From Miltoncostaea sp963823515 (GTDB taxonomy: Bacteria; Actinomycetota; Thermoleophilia; Miltoncostaeales; Miltoncostaeaceae), in assembly GCA_963823515.1 (NCBI GenBank), contig CAWGMB010000015.1, positions 41,895 to 105,894 on the forward strand: a stretch of DNA of 64,000 nucleotides, written 5' to 3'. The notes below the pieces were generated by a model. It did not search any database. It was not told where the DNA came from and saw only the letters and a program-made list of their open reading frames with translations. The position numbers and the translations under genes are program-made. Below are positions 14,401-22,831 of this stretch, piece after piece (within the stretch, counting starts at the first letter, position 1; the number at the start of each line of letters is the position of its first letter).

Positions 14401-15449
14401 TAGAGCGCTGCCAGGATCAGGTCGCCGACCGCCGTCGTGCCGAGGTCCCCGCCCAGGTCGCGGGTGCGGTGCCCGTCGCCGAGGACGCGCTCCACGGCGG
14501 AGTCGATGCGGTCGGCGGCCTCGGGGGAGCCCAGCGAGTAGCGCAGCATCATCGCGGCCGACAGCAGGGTGGCGATCGGGTTCGCGATGCCCTGGCCGGC
14601 GATGTCCGGCGCCGAGCCGTGAACGGGCTCGTAGAGGCCGAGCGTGCCGGGGCCCAGGCTGGCGGACGGAAGCATCCCGATGGAGCCGGTGATCATCGCG
14701 GCCTCGTCGGAGAGGATGTCGCCGAACAGGTTCTCGGTGATGATCACGTCGAATTCGGACGGGCGGCTCACCAGCTGCATCGCGGCGTTGTCGACGAGCA
14801 TGTGCTCGAGGGTGATGTCCGGGTGGCCCGCGGCGGTCTCGATCACCTTCTCGCGCCATAGGCGCGAGGTCTCGAGCACGTTGGCCTTGTCGACGGAGGT
14901 GACCCTGCGACGGCGCCCGGCGGCGGCCCGGAAGCCGACCTCGGCGAGCCGCACGACCTCTTCGGTGGTGTAGAGGCAGGTGTCGAAGGCGCTGTCGGGC
15001 TGGCGCCCGCGCTCGCCGAAGTAGAGCCCGCCGGTGAGCTCCCGCACCACCAGCAGGTCGGTGCCCTCGATGCGCTCGCGGCGCAGCGGGCTGGCGTCGT
15101 AGAGCGCGGGCCACGGGCGGACGGGGCGCAGGTTGGCGTAGAGGCCGAGTCCCGAGCGCAGCCCGAGCAGGCCCTGCTCCGGACGCGGCTTGTCCGGATC
15201 GGTGGTGTCCCACTTCGGCCCGCCGACGGCTCCCAGCAAGACGGCGTCGGCGCCCGCGCAGGAGGCGAGGACCTCGTCGGTGAGGGCCGTGCCGTGGGCG
15301 TCGATCGAGATGCCGCCCATGAGGTGCTCGTGCCAGTCGATGGCCAGGTCGTGATCGGGGGCGATCGCGTCGATCACGCGGACCGCCTCGGCAACAACCT
15401 CCGGGCCGATCCCGTCACCCGGCAGCAGCGCTACGGATACCTCTGGCAC
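14400..15449 (-). CDS. leuB: 3-isopropylmalate dehydrogenase
   Basis: LeuB oxidatively decarboxylates 3-isopropylmalate to 2-ketoisocaproate with NAD. The 349-residue protein has VALLPGDGIGPEVVAEAVRV, LLGAVGGPKWD, the substrate-binding RSGLGLYANLRPVR, LTGGLYFGERG, and the C-terminal NAD-binding signature GLYEPVHGSAPDIAGQGIAN. The GTG start has a strong ribosome-binding site (GAGGAGGAAG) a few bases upstream. It is separated from leuD by the GGDEF gene and a 98-nt gap with a possible -10 TACGCT at 15490-15485, so it may be transcribed both from leuA and locally. Confidence 0.95.
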   Translation of the reverse strand: MPEVSVALLPGDGIGPEVVAEAVRVIDAIAPDHDLAIDWHEHLMGGISIDAHGTALTDEVLASCAGADAVLLGAVGGPKWDTTDPDKPRPEQGLLGLRSGLGLYANLRPVRPWPALYDASPLRRERIEGTDLLVVRELTGGLYFGERGRQPDSAFDTCLYTTEEVVRLAEVGFRAAAGRRRRVTSVDKANVLETSRLWREKVIETAAGHPDITLEHMLVDNAAMQLVSRPSEFDVIITENLFGDILSDEAAMITGSIGMLPSASLGPGTLGLYEPVHGSAPDIAGQGIANPIATLLSAAMMLRYSLGSPEAADRIDSAVERVLGDGHRTRDLGGDLGTTAVGDLILAAL

Positions 15450-15546
15450 AGACTTCCTCCTCGACGGACCTCAGACGGCGAGGGAGCGTAACCCGGATCG
15501 CAGCCCTCGTGGACGAAGACCCGGCCTGACGGTTGCCGGGGCCTGC

Positions 15547-17487
15547 TCAGCCGCCGTCGGCGGGCGTGGCGGCGACACGGTTGCGGCCGCCGGCCTTGGC
15601 GGCGTACAGGGCACGGTCGGCGCACTCCACCATGTCCGCCGCCGACCCCGCGCGGGCGAGCTCGCCGACACCGGCCGACACGGTGACCCGCCCGACACCG
15701 GGCAGCGGATCCCGGCTCACCAACTCGATGGCGCGCTCGGCTGCCAGGCTTGCACGCGAGACATCAGCCTCGGGAAGGAGCCAGGCGAACTCCTCGCCCC
15801 CGATGCGGGCCATGAGCTCCTCTCCGCGCACGAACCCCTGGAGCAGGCGGGCGACGGCCGCCAGCACCCGATCGCCCGCCGGGTGGCCGTGGGTGTCGTT
15901 GATGGCCTTGAAGTGATCGATGTCCAGCATCACCAGGCTCAGGGGTCTGCCGTAGCGAACGGCCCGCCGGACCTCCCGGTCGAGCCGTTCGCGGAAGGCG
16001 CGCTGGTTGGGGAGCCCGGTGAGCTCGTCGCTGGTCGCCAGGCTCACGAGCTTCTCCCGCGCTTCGGCGGCCGATACGGCGAGGGCGACGAGGTTCGCGA
16101 AGCGCTCCAGCCGCTGGGTGGCGGCGTCGTCGAACTCCGCGGAGCCCGTCGTCGCGACGGTCACCGCACCCCACAACCGACCACGGACGTGCACAGGGCC
16201 GGCGGCGCCGGAGCGGTACGGCGCCGGAGGGCCGGCCGCACGCCGGAGGCCCTCGTAGCCGTCAACGCGCGCCGGGCGCTGCTCGCGCAGAGCCCGTGCC
16301 ACGGCGGTTGGGGCGTCCAGGGCGACGGCCTCTCCGACCTCGGGGCGCTCGAGGCCCTCCTTCGACCAGGCGCCCACGACGCTCGCCCCGCCGTCCGGTT
16401 CCGTGCGAACGACGCCGGCAGCGTCGGCGTCGAGCACCCTGGCAGCCTCCTCGGCGACGGCGGCGAAGACCTCGGAAGGCGCCGCATCGGCGGCCACCAG
16501 GGTTGCCACGCGCGTGAGCGCGGCGTGCTCGACGCCGTCGGCCCGCAGCGCGATCTCGGCCGCACGGCGCTCCGTGACGTCGGTGAAGGTGCCGAGCACG
16601 AGGGGCCCTTCCCCGGACCGCTCGGGGGGTAGCAGCTCCGTGGCGATCGAGATCCAGCGGAGCGTTCCATCGCCACGATGGACGCCCAGGATGACGTCAC
16701 GCACGGGGCGCCCCGTGCGCAGGGTCTCCAGGGCGGGGTGATCGTCGTCCTCGAAGGGCGTCCCGTCCTCGCGGACCGCCCCCCAGCGCGGGTCGCGGGA
16801 CGCGCGGTCCGCGATCTGATCCGCCGTCAATCCGAGGATCCGCTCTGCGGCGGGATTGCTCGCGATGACGGCCCCGTCGCCGTCCTGGAGGACGACTCCC
16901 TCCGCCATGCCTTCCACGAGAGCCCGGAATCGCCTCTCCGAACTGCGCATCTGCTCGTGCGCGCGCTCCCGCTCGGCGATCGCCCAGCGCAACTCCAACT
17001 CCGTCGTGACGACGCCCGCGAGGTCGCGGAGGACCGAGAGCTCCTCGTCGGCCCACGCACGAGGAGACGAGTCGATGACGCAGAACGATCCGACGCGCTC
17101 CCGCCCGACCACCAGGGGCATGCCCGCGTAGGCGATCACACCCAGGTCGTGCACGGCCGCGTTGTCGCGCACGAGCGGGTGCTCGCGTGCGTCGGCCACG
17201 ATCAGGGCCTCACCACTCGTCACGACGTGCTGACAGAACGAGTGCGAGAGCGGCGTGCCCCCCCGGGCGGACCACGGTTCCGCGAGGCCGATCTGGCTGG
17301 CGAACGTCTGCTGAAGGTCGTCCACGAGGGAGACCAGGGCGACGGGCGCGCCGAGCAGTCGGCTCGCGAGGCGCGTAAGCCGATCGAGCGACTCCGCCGC
17401 CCGATCGTCGTGGCTCCCCCCGAACCGGATCTGGTCGAGCCGCGCGAGCCGCCCGGGGTCGTCGAGGCTGGCGCGATCGGGCGTCAT
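15547..17487 (-). CDS. GAF-PAS-GAF-GGDEF sensor diguanylate cyclase
   Basis: This is a probable cytosolic enzyme making cyclic di-GMP from two GTP. The 646-residue protein has no membrane segment. Domains in order: a GAF domain (about 25-170, with FCQHVVTSGEALIVADAREH), a PAS domain (about 185-310, FRALVEGMAEGVVLQDGDGA), a second GAF-like domain (about 325-470), and GGDEF (about 480-640) with TSDELTGLPNQRAF and an intact GGEEF active site (ARIGGEEFAWLLPEA). No RxxD inhibitory site is obvious before GGEEF. It lies 17 nt after leuD in the leu operon, an unusual home for a signalling enzyme. The first GAF domain is of the type often found in light, redox or ligand sensors. Confidence 0.9.
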   Translation of the reverse strand: MTPDRASLDDPGRLARLDQIRFGGSHDDRAAESLDRLTRLASRLLGAPVALVSLVDDLQQTFASQIGLAEPWSARGGTPLSHSFCQHVVTSGEALIVADAREHPLVRDNAAVHDLGVIAYAGMPLVVGRERVGSFCVIDSSPRAWADEELSVLRDLAGVVTTELELRWAIAERERAHEQMRSSERRFRALVEGMAEGVVLQDGDGAVIASNPAAERILGLTADQIADRASRDPRWGAVREDGTPFEDDDHPALETLRTGRPVRDVILGVHRGDGTLRWISIATELLPPERSGEGPLVLGTFTDVTERRAAEIALRADGVEHAALTRVATLVAADAAPSEVFAAVAEEAARVLDADAAGVVRTEPDGGASVVGAWSKEGLERPEVGEAVALDAPTAVARALREQRPARVDGYEGLRRAAGPPAPYRSGAAGPVHVRGRLWGAVTVATTGSAEFDDAATQRLERFANLVALAVSAAEAREKLVSLATSDELTGLPNQRAFRERLDREVRRAVRYGRPLSLVMLDIDHFKAINDTHGHPAGDRVLAAVARLLQGFVRGEELMARIGGEEFAWLLPEADVSRASLAAERAIELVSRDPLPGVGRVTVSAGVGELARAGSAADMVECADRALYAAKAGGRNRVAATPADGG

Positions 17488-17504
17488 GGAACGGCGCTCT
17501 CGCG

Positions 17505-18104
17505 TCAGGCGAAGGGGGTCGTGACCGGTCCGTCCCGCTCGTGGTCGCGCTCGAACGCGGAGATCTCGGCCTCATGGGTCAGCGTGAGGGCGATGTCGTC
17601 CCACCCGTTGAGGAGGCGCTCGCGGATCACGCCGTCGATCGCGAAGGGGAACTCGCTCCCGTCGGCCGCGATCACCACCTGCCGCTCGAGGTCGATCGTC
17701 GCCGTGGTGCCGGGCTCTCCGACGGCCTGGTCCATGAGGATGCGGACCTGATCCTCGGGGAGCTCGACCGGCAGCATCCCGATCTTGGTGCAGTTGGTGC
17801 GGAAGATGTCGGCGAAGCTCGGCGCGATCACCGCCCGGAAGCCGTGGTCCTCGAGCGCCCAGGGGGCGTGCTCACGCGACGAGCCGCAGCCGAAGTTGCG
17901 GCCGGCCACGAGTATCGGCGCGCCGGCGTAGGCCGGCTTCTCGAGCGGGAAGCCCTCCTCGCCCCGCCAGTCCCAGAAGAGGAACTCGCCGAAGCCGGTG
18001 CGCTCGATGCGCTTGAGGAACTGCTTGGGGATGATCTGGTCGGTGTCGACGTCGGAGCGATCGAGCGGGCAGACCACGCCTTCCACTCGGATGAAGGCTT
18101 CCAT
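17505..18104 (-). CDS. leuD: 3-isopropylmalate dehydratase small subunit
   Basis: LeuD is the swivelling domain of isopropylmalate isomerase and works with LeuC. The 199-residue protein has the family signature DVDTDQIIPKQFLKRIERTG, ILVAGRNFGCGSSREHAPWA (substrate-binding serine/arginine loop) and FADIFRTNCTKIGMLPVELP. The ATG overlaps the leuC stop by one base (TGATG), giving tight coupling and equal stoichiometry of the two subunits. The length and all key motifs are normal. Confidence 0.96.
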   Translation of the reverse strand: MEAFIRVEGVVCPLDRSDVDTDQIIPKQFLKRIERTGFGEFLFWDWRGEEGFPLEKPAYAGAPILVAGRNFGCGSSREHAPWALEDHGFRAVIAPSFADIFRTNCTKIGMLPVELPEDQVRILMDQAVGEPGTTATIDLERQVVIAADGSEFPFAIDGVIRERLLNGWDDIALTLTHEAEISAFERDHERDGPVTTPFA

Positions 18105-19525
18105 CAGACCACCTCCGCCAGCTCGGCGTCGAAGGAGCGGACATCGACCAGGTGCCCGGCGATGGCCGCGGCGGCCGCCATCGGGGGGCTGACGAGGTGC
18201 GTGCGGCCCCCCTTGCCCTGGCGCCCCTCGAAGTTGCGGTTGCTGGTGGAGGCGCAGCGCTCGCCCGGCTGCAGGATGTCGTCGTTCATGGCGAGGCACA
18301 TCGAGCAGCCGGCGTCGCGCCACTCGAAGCCCGCTGCCCGGAAGACCGCGTCGAGCCCCTCGGCCTCGGCCTCGGCCTTCACCTGCATCGAGCCGGGCAC
18401 GACCATCGCCCGCATGCCCTCGGCGACCTTGCGGCCGCGCACGACCGCCGCGGCGGCGCGCAGGTCGGGCAGGCGCCCGTTGGTGCAAGAGCCGATGAAG
18501 ACCGTGTCGACGGCGATGTCCTCGATCGCCTCGCCGCCGGTCAGGCCCATGTACTCCAGGGCGCGCTGCACGCCCTCTCGGTCGGCCGCGTCCTCGTAGT
18601 CGTCGGGCGTGGGTACCCGGCCCGTGATCGGCGCCACCATCCCCGGGTTGGTGCCCCAGGTGACCTGCGGCGCGAGCGAGGCCGCGTCGACGTGGACCTC
18701 GCGGTCGAAGCGGGCGTCCCAGTCGGTCGGCAGCCGGCGCCAGCGATCGACGGCCGCGGAGAAGTCGCTCGGCGCGCCGGGGCGCCCCTCGAGCCAGGCG
18801 AAGGTGGTCTCGTCGGGGGCGATCATGCCCGCCCGGCCCCCGCCCTCGATCGACATGTTGCAGACCGTCATGCGCCCCTCCATCGAGAGGGCGCGGATCG
18901 CCGACCCCGCGTACTCGATGACGTGGCCCTGCGCGCCGGCGACGCCGATCTGGCCGATGGTGCCGAGGATCAGGTCCTTGGCACCGACGCCCGTGCCGAC
19001 CTCGCCGTCGATCGTGATGCGCATCGTGTGCGGCGGGCCCTGGGTCAGGGTCTGCGTGGCGAGCACGTGCTCGACCTCGCTGGTGCCGATGCCGAACGCG
19101 AGCGCCCCGAAGGCGCCGTGGGTCGAGGTGTGGCTGTCGCCGCAGACGATCGTCATGCCGGGCTGGGTGACCCCGAGCTCGGGGCCGATGATGTGGACGA
19201 TCCCCTGCCGCGAGCTGCGCAGCGAGAAGAGCGGGACGCCGAACTCGGCGCAGTTGCGCTCGAGCGCCTCGATCTGGGCCCGTGAGAGCGGGTCGGCGAT
19301 GCCGGCCTCGCGCCCGATGGTCGGGACGTTGTGGTCGACCGTGGCGAGAGTGCGGTCCGGGCGCCGGACCTTCCGGCCCGCCAGGCGCAGGCCGTCGAAG
19401 GCCTGAGGCGAGGTGACCTCGTGCACGAGGTGCAGGTCGACGAACAGGATCGCGGGGCCCGACGCGTCGGCCGCGCGCACCACGTGGTCATCCCACACCT
19501 TCTGGAACAGCGTTCTCCCTGACAT
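18104..19525 (-). CDS. leuC: 3-isopropylmalate dehydratase large subunit
   Basis: LeuC carries the [4Fe-4S] cluster and catalyses the 2- to 3-isopropylmalate isomerisation with LeuD. The 473-residue aconitase-superfamily protein begins with GRTLFQKVWDDHVVRAADAS. It contains CGDSHTSTHGAFGALAFGIG and the three cluster cysteines in VFIGSCTNGR and AGCSMCLAMN. The C-terminus has STSNRNFEGRQGKGGRTHLV. It begins one base inside the leuA stop (TGATG) and is linked the same way to leuD. Confidence 0.96.
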   Translation of the reverse strand: MSGRTLFQKVWDDHVVRAADASGPAILFVDLHLVHEVTSPQAFDGLRLAGRKVRRPDRTLATVDHNVPTIGREAGIADPLSRAQIEALERNCAEFGVPLFSLRSSRQGIVHIIGPELGVTQPGMTIVCGDSHTSTHGAFGALAFGIGTSEVEHVLATQTLTQGPPHTMRITIDGEVGTGVGAKDLILGTIGQIGVAGAQGHVIEYAGSAIRALSMEGRMTVCNMSIEGGGRAGMIAPDETTFAWLEGRPGAPSDFSAAVDRWRRLPTDWDARFDREVHVDAASLAPQVTWGTNPGMVAPITGRVPTPDDYEDAADREGVQRALEYMGLTGGEAIEDIAVDTVFIGSCTNGRLPDLRAAAAVVRGRKVAEGMRAMVVPGSMQVKAEAEAEGLDAVFRAAGFEWRDAGCSMCLAMNDDILQPGERCASTSNRNFEGRQGKGGRTHLVSPPMAAAAAIAGHLVDVRSFDAELAEVV

Positions 19526-21111
19526 CAGACTCCCCCGACGATGCGCTCGCCGTGCTCGGCATGGCGGCTGGCGTTGACCGCTCGTACGTAGGCGATGGCG
19601 CTCGCCTCCAGGACATCGGTCGAGACCGACTGGCCGGCGAAGCGCCGTCCATCGATCTCGCACACCACGCGCGCCTCGCCCAGCGCGTCCTTGCCGCTCG
19701 TCACCGCGGAGACCTGGTACTCGATGAGGGTCCCCGCCGTTCCCACGGCCGCGTCGATCGCCTTCATGAGGGCGTCGACGGGGCCGTCGCCCGAGCTCGC
19801 GGCCTCGCGGACGTCGCCGTCCGAGTCGGCCACGACGACCCGGGCACTGGCCTCGTCGCCGGTGCCGCCCTCGAAATGCAGCTCGCGGAGCGAGTAGCCC
19901 TCCCCCGCCCCCTCGACGCGCATCTCGTCGCCGACGATCGCCTCGAGGTCTGCGGCGGAGATCCGCCCCTTGCGGTCGGCGACCTCCTTGAAGCGCGTGA
20001 AGGCCTGGTCCAGCTCGTCGCGGTCGAGCTCGTAGCCGAGCTCCTCGAGCGCGTTGCGCAGCGCGTGGCGTCCCGAGTGCTTGCCCAGGACGATCTCGCT
20101 CTCGGAGAGCCCGACCGACGCGACGTCCATGATCTCGTAGGTCAGCGGGTTGGCCAGCACACCGTGCTGGTGGATGCCGGCCTCGTGGGCGAACGCGTTG
20201 CGCCCGACGATCGCCTTGTTGGGCTGGACGACGTAGCCGGTCATGCGACTGACCAGGCGGCTGGAGCGCGTGATCTCGGTCGTATCGACGCCGCACCACA
20301 GGCCGCCGAGCGCCTCGGCGCGCGTGCGCAGGATCATCGCCAGCTCCTCGATGCTGGCGTTGCCCGCGCGCTCGCCGATCCCGTTGACGCAGCCCTCGAC
20401 CTGGCGGGCGCCCACCTGGCAGCCGGCCAGCGAGTTGGCCACGGCGAGGCCGAGGTCGTTGTGGCAGTGCACCGACAGCGTGACGTCGCGCAGGCTCGGG
20501 CACGCCTCGTAGAGGTCGAGCAGGAATCGCTGGAACTCGTTGGGCATCGTGTAGCCCACGGTGTCGGGGATGTTGATCGTGGTCGCGCCCTCGGCGATCG
20601 CCGCCCCGACCACCTCGGCCACGTAGAGCACGTCCGAGCGCGTCGCGTCCTCGCACGAGAACTCGACGTCGTCCACGATCGTCCGCGCCAGCCGGACGGC
20701 GTCGCGCGCGGCGCCGAGCACCTGCGCCCGGTCCATCTTGAGCTTGTAGGTGAGGTGGATGTCGCTGGTGGCGATGAAGGTGTGGATGCGGCCGCGCTCG
20801 GCGTCGCGTACGGCCTCGCCCGCGACGGTCACGTCCTTCTCGTTGGCGCGGGCCAGGGCCGCGACGGTGATGTCGGGCACCTCCGCCGCCACGGCGCGCA
20901 CGGCCTCGAAGTCGCCCGGCGACGAGATCGGGAAGCCGGCCTCGATGACGTCGACGCCGAGGCGCGAGAGCTGGTGGGCGATCTCCACCTTCTCGCGCGT
21001 GTTGAGCGTGATGCCCGGGGCCTGCTCCCCGTCGCGCAGGGTGGTGTCGAAGAAGGTGATGCGCTGGGCCGGGTCCTGCGGGGCTGCGGGATGCTGCTCG
21101 TCGACGGTCAC
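19525..21111 (-). CDS. leuA: 2-isopropylmalate synthase
   Basis: LeuA condenses 2-ketoisovalerate with acetyl-CoA, the committed step of leucine synthesis. The 528-residue protein has ITFFDTTLRDGEQAPGITLN, the metal-binding SVHCHNDLGLAVANSLAGCQ, GCVNGIGERAGNASIEELAM and NAFAHEAGIHQHGVLANPLT. A C-terminal LeuA allosteric domain (about 400-525) should give leucine feedback inhibition. I use the GTG preceded by GAGGAGGAC at a spacing of 6 nt. A longer reading from 21162 would run through the attenuator hairpin and is unlikely. The gene follows a Leu-rich leader peptide and heads the leuACD run. Confidence 0.95.
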   Translation of the reverse strand: MTVDEQHPAAPQDPAQRITFFDTTLRDGEQAPGITLNTREKVEIAHQLSRLGVDVIEAGFPISSPGDFEAVRAVAAEVPDITVAALARANEKDVTVAGEAVRDAERGRIHTFIATSDIHLTYKLKMDRAQVLGAARDAVRLARTIVDDVEFSCEDATRSDVLYVAEVVGAAIAEGATTINIPDTVGYTMPNEFQRFLLDLYEACPSLRDVTLSVHCHNDLGLAVANSLAGCQVGARQVEGCVNGIGERAGNASIEELAMILRTRAEALGGLWCGVDTTEITRSSRLVSRMTGYVVQPNKAIVGRNAFAHEAGIHQHGVLANPLTYEIMDVASVGLSESEIVLGKHSGRHALRNALEELGYELDRDELDQAFTRFKEVADRKGRISAADLEAIVGDEMRVEGAGEGYSLRELHFEGGTGDEASARVVVADSDGDVREAASSGDGPVDALMKAIDAAVGTAGTLIEYQVSAVTSGKDALGEARVVCEIDGRRFAGQSVSTDVLEASAIAYVRAVNASRHAEHGERIVGGV

Positions 21112-21143
21112 GGAGAAGTCCTCCTCACGAAATGGGCTCGAGG

Positions 21144-21170
21144 CTGAAAGGGCCCGGCACATCCGGGCAT
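21144..21170 (-). terminator. Candidate leu attenuator hairpin
   Basis: Between the leader peptide and leuA, the transcript can form GCCCGG-ATGTG-CCGGGC followed by CCTTTC. A second hairpin (CTCCCCC-GGTA-GGGGGAG, 21201-21184) surrounds the leader stop codon. Two successive stems between a leader peptide and its operon fit transcription attenuation. The T run is short, so an anti-ribosome-binding-site mechanism is also possible. Confidence 0.45.
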
Positions 21171-21189
21171 GGGTGTCGGCAAGCTCCCC

Positions 21190-21264
21190 CTACCGGGGGA
21201 GGAGCCCACGGAGCCTCAGGAGGCCGCACGGCAGGATCGTGATGGGTGCGGCGTCCACGAGCAT
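21190..21264 (-). CDS. Leucine-rich leader peptide of the leu operon
   Basis: This is a 24-codon reading frame starting MLVDAAPITILPC and ending GLLRLRGLLPR. Seven of its 24 residues are leucine, with CTC-CTG and CTC-CTC pairs just before the stop. The ATG sits 7 nt after a -10 element, so it can be read on a leaderless transcript. The stop codon lies in the loop of a 7-bp hairpin, and another hairpin follows before leuA. This is the arrangement of classical leu attenuators, where ribosome stalling at leucine codons during starvation changes RNA folding. An alternative upstream ATG (21282) would overlap the promoter and is less likely. Confidence 0.6.
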   Translation of the reverse strand: MLVDAAPITILPCGLLRLRGLLPR

Positions 21265-21271
21265 GTGTCGG

Positions 21272-21300
21272 AGGATACCCATGCGGGCCGGACCGGGCAA
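21272..21300 (-). promoter_or_regulatory. Promoter of the leu operon
   Basis: The minus strand has TTGCCC (21300-21295), a 17-nt spacer and TATCCT (21277-21272). The predicted start falls at 21265/21264, on the ATG of the leader peptide. It sits in the divergent region shared with the secreted-protein gene that starts at 21346. Confidence 0.55.
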
Positions 21301-21345
21301 TCCACCCTTGACGGAGCGTCCCGGGGGGAGGAGATTCCGACCCCG

Positions 21346-22155
21346 ATGCCTGCCGTCTCGTCCGTCCGCCGCGCCGTCCTGGCGGGCGCGGTCCTCGCCC
21401 TGGTCGCGTGGCTCGCGCCGGCCGCCCTGGCGGCCCACAAGCATCCCACCCCCGGAATCCAGATCAGCAAGCGCCCGGCGGCCGTCCGGATCGCCATCGC
21501 CCTGCCCTCGGGCACGGACCTGGGCGCCCCGACCTCCGACGTGGAGGCGCTCGACGCCGCGCCGCTCGACGGGCGGGCGGTGATACGAGTCCGGGCGCCG
21601 GGTCTGCGCGTGAGGTCGAGGAACGCCTCCGGCGCCGGCATCAGGGTGCGTCTGCGGCCCCGCTCCAACGGCCTCACGGTGCTCGTCTCCGGGCGCACGC
21701 ACACCCTCAAGTTCATCTCCCACGGCCGCTCGTCGGGACGCCGGCTGGTCATCGACGTGTGGCGCAACACGACGGCGGCCCGCGCGCGCATCCTGGACGA
21801 CGGCTGCCTGAAGCTGACGCGCTGGGCGACGACGCCCGGCATCGCCACCGCCCGCGGGCGAGAGCTGACCCCGCTCTTCGAGCACGGCCTCGTGCTCTCG
21901 CTGCGACGCGAGGGGCCCGGGAGGACGACCATCGCGCAGACGCCGGTCACCGCGACCGAGGGCGTCTTCAGAGCCGACTTCTCCGGCTACAGGATCCCCG
22001 GGCGCTGGAACGCCCGCCTGCCCTTCACCCTGGTGCCGGCGCCGGGAACGACCCGGACCCGGGCGATGCTCGAGGCGTGGTCGTCGTCGGCCCGGGACGG
22101 GTCGCTCGAGTGCCTCGTCCAGACGCCGGTCATCGTGAGGCCGTCAGCCCCCTAG
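21346..22155 (+). CDS. Secreted protein with AMIN-like and Gmad2-like domains
   Basis: The 269-residue protein starts with a clear Sec signal peptide (RRAVLAGAVLALVAWLAPAA, then LAA cleavage region), so it is exported. Residues about 40-150 are beta-rich and end in GRRLVIDVWR, resembling an AMIN domain, which binds cell-wall material. The C-terminal part (about 165-265: GLVLSLRREGPG, RTRAMLEAWSSSARDGSLEC) resembles the Gmad2 immunoglobulin-like domain found beside GerM and other envelope proteins. Both assignments are by pattern only. The ATG has a strong GGGGAGGAG site. It is transcribed divergently from the leu operon. No catalytic domain is seen, so a cell-wall-binding or structural role is more likely than an enzymatic one. 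Confidence 0.6.
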   Translation: MPAVSSVRRAVLAGAVLALVAWLAPAALAAHKHPTPGIQISKRPAAVRIAIALPSGTDLGAPTSDVEALDAAPLDGRAVIRVRAPGLRVRSRNASGAGIRVRLRPRSNGLTVLVSGRTHTLKFISHGRSSGRRLVIDVWRNTTAARARILDDGCLKLTRWATTPGIATARGRELTPLFEHGLVLSLRREGPGRTTIAQTPVTATEGVFRADFSGYRIPGRWNARLPFTLVPAPGTTRTRAMLEAWSSSARDGSLECLVQTPVIVRPSAP

Positions 22156-22309
22156 GAACACCGTGGCACGTCATCCCGCGGCGGGCCAGACGCTCCGCGC
22201 GAGGGTGCCACCCGGCGCGACGCAGGGCCGAGATGTCGCGGTAAATCCCGCTACCCCGGCGGGCCCGCGTCGGGCACTCTGTGAATCCGGCCACGATAAG
22301 GGGGTTCGC

Positions 22310-22762
22310 ATGCCCGACGAGGGTCAGGTCGCCACCATCGTCTCCTGCCCGGAGTGCGGGCGCCGCAGTCGCGTCCGTCCGAACCCGGCGGCCGTGCCGA
22401 AATGCGCCGGCTGCCACCGACCGCTGCCCTGGGCGGTCGATGCCGACGAGAGCAGTTTCGATGCGGAGGTCCGGTCCGCGGTGCCCGTGGTCGTCGATCT
22501 CTGGGCACCGTGGTGCGGCCCCTGCCGGATGATCGCCCCGGTGCTCGAGCGCCTGGCGCGGACCCACGCCGGGCGCCTGAAGGTCGTCCGGGTCAACGTG
22601 GACGAGAACCCCCGGCTCGCGTCCGAGTACCGGGCGATGAGCATCCCCCTGCTCGTGGTCATCCGCGGCGGCGAAGAGGTCAACCGCATCGTCGGCGCAC
22701 TGCCCGCACCCGCGCTGGAGCAGCGGCTGGCGCCCCACCTGGCGGTCGCGCACCGCGACTGA
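22310..22762 (+). CDS. Thioredoxin with N-terminal zinc ribbon (Trx2/TrxC type)
   Basis: This cytosolic disulfide reductase has 150 residues. The N-terminus carries two CxxC pairs (CPECGRRSR at about 13-16 and KCAGCHRP at 32-35), as in E. coli thioredoxin 2. The thioredoxin fold follows, with the active site WAPWCGPCRM (cysteines 69 and 72) and the cis-proline region MSIPLLVVIRGG. The zinc-ribbon form is generally tied to oxidative stress and redox sensing. The ATG has an AAGGGGG site 5 nt upstream. A longer in-frame start at 22163 lacks any ribosome-binding site and would add an unrelated sequence. No thioredoxin reductase is nearby. Confidence 0.9.
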   Translation: MPDEGQVATIVSCPECGRRSRVRPNPAAVPKCAGCHRPLPWAVDADESSFDAEVRSAVPVVVDLWAPWCGPCRMIAPVLERLARTHAGRLKVVRVNVDENPRLASEYRAMSIPLLVVIRGGEEVNRIVGALPAPALEQRLAPHLAVAHRD

Positions 22763-22831
22763 GCGGTGAGCCGCCCCGGCGCGGTCGCCGGAGCGCAGCG
22801 CAGCCGGAGGACCCGCTCGCCCCGCGTGAGG

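Noticed and set aside
21112..21162. Longer leuA start at 21162
   Set aside because: The extra residues run through the attenuator hairpin and are not conserved in LeuA. The downstream GTG has a strong ribosome-binding site.
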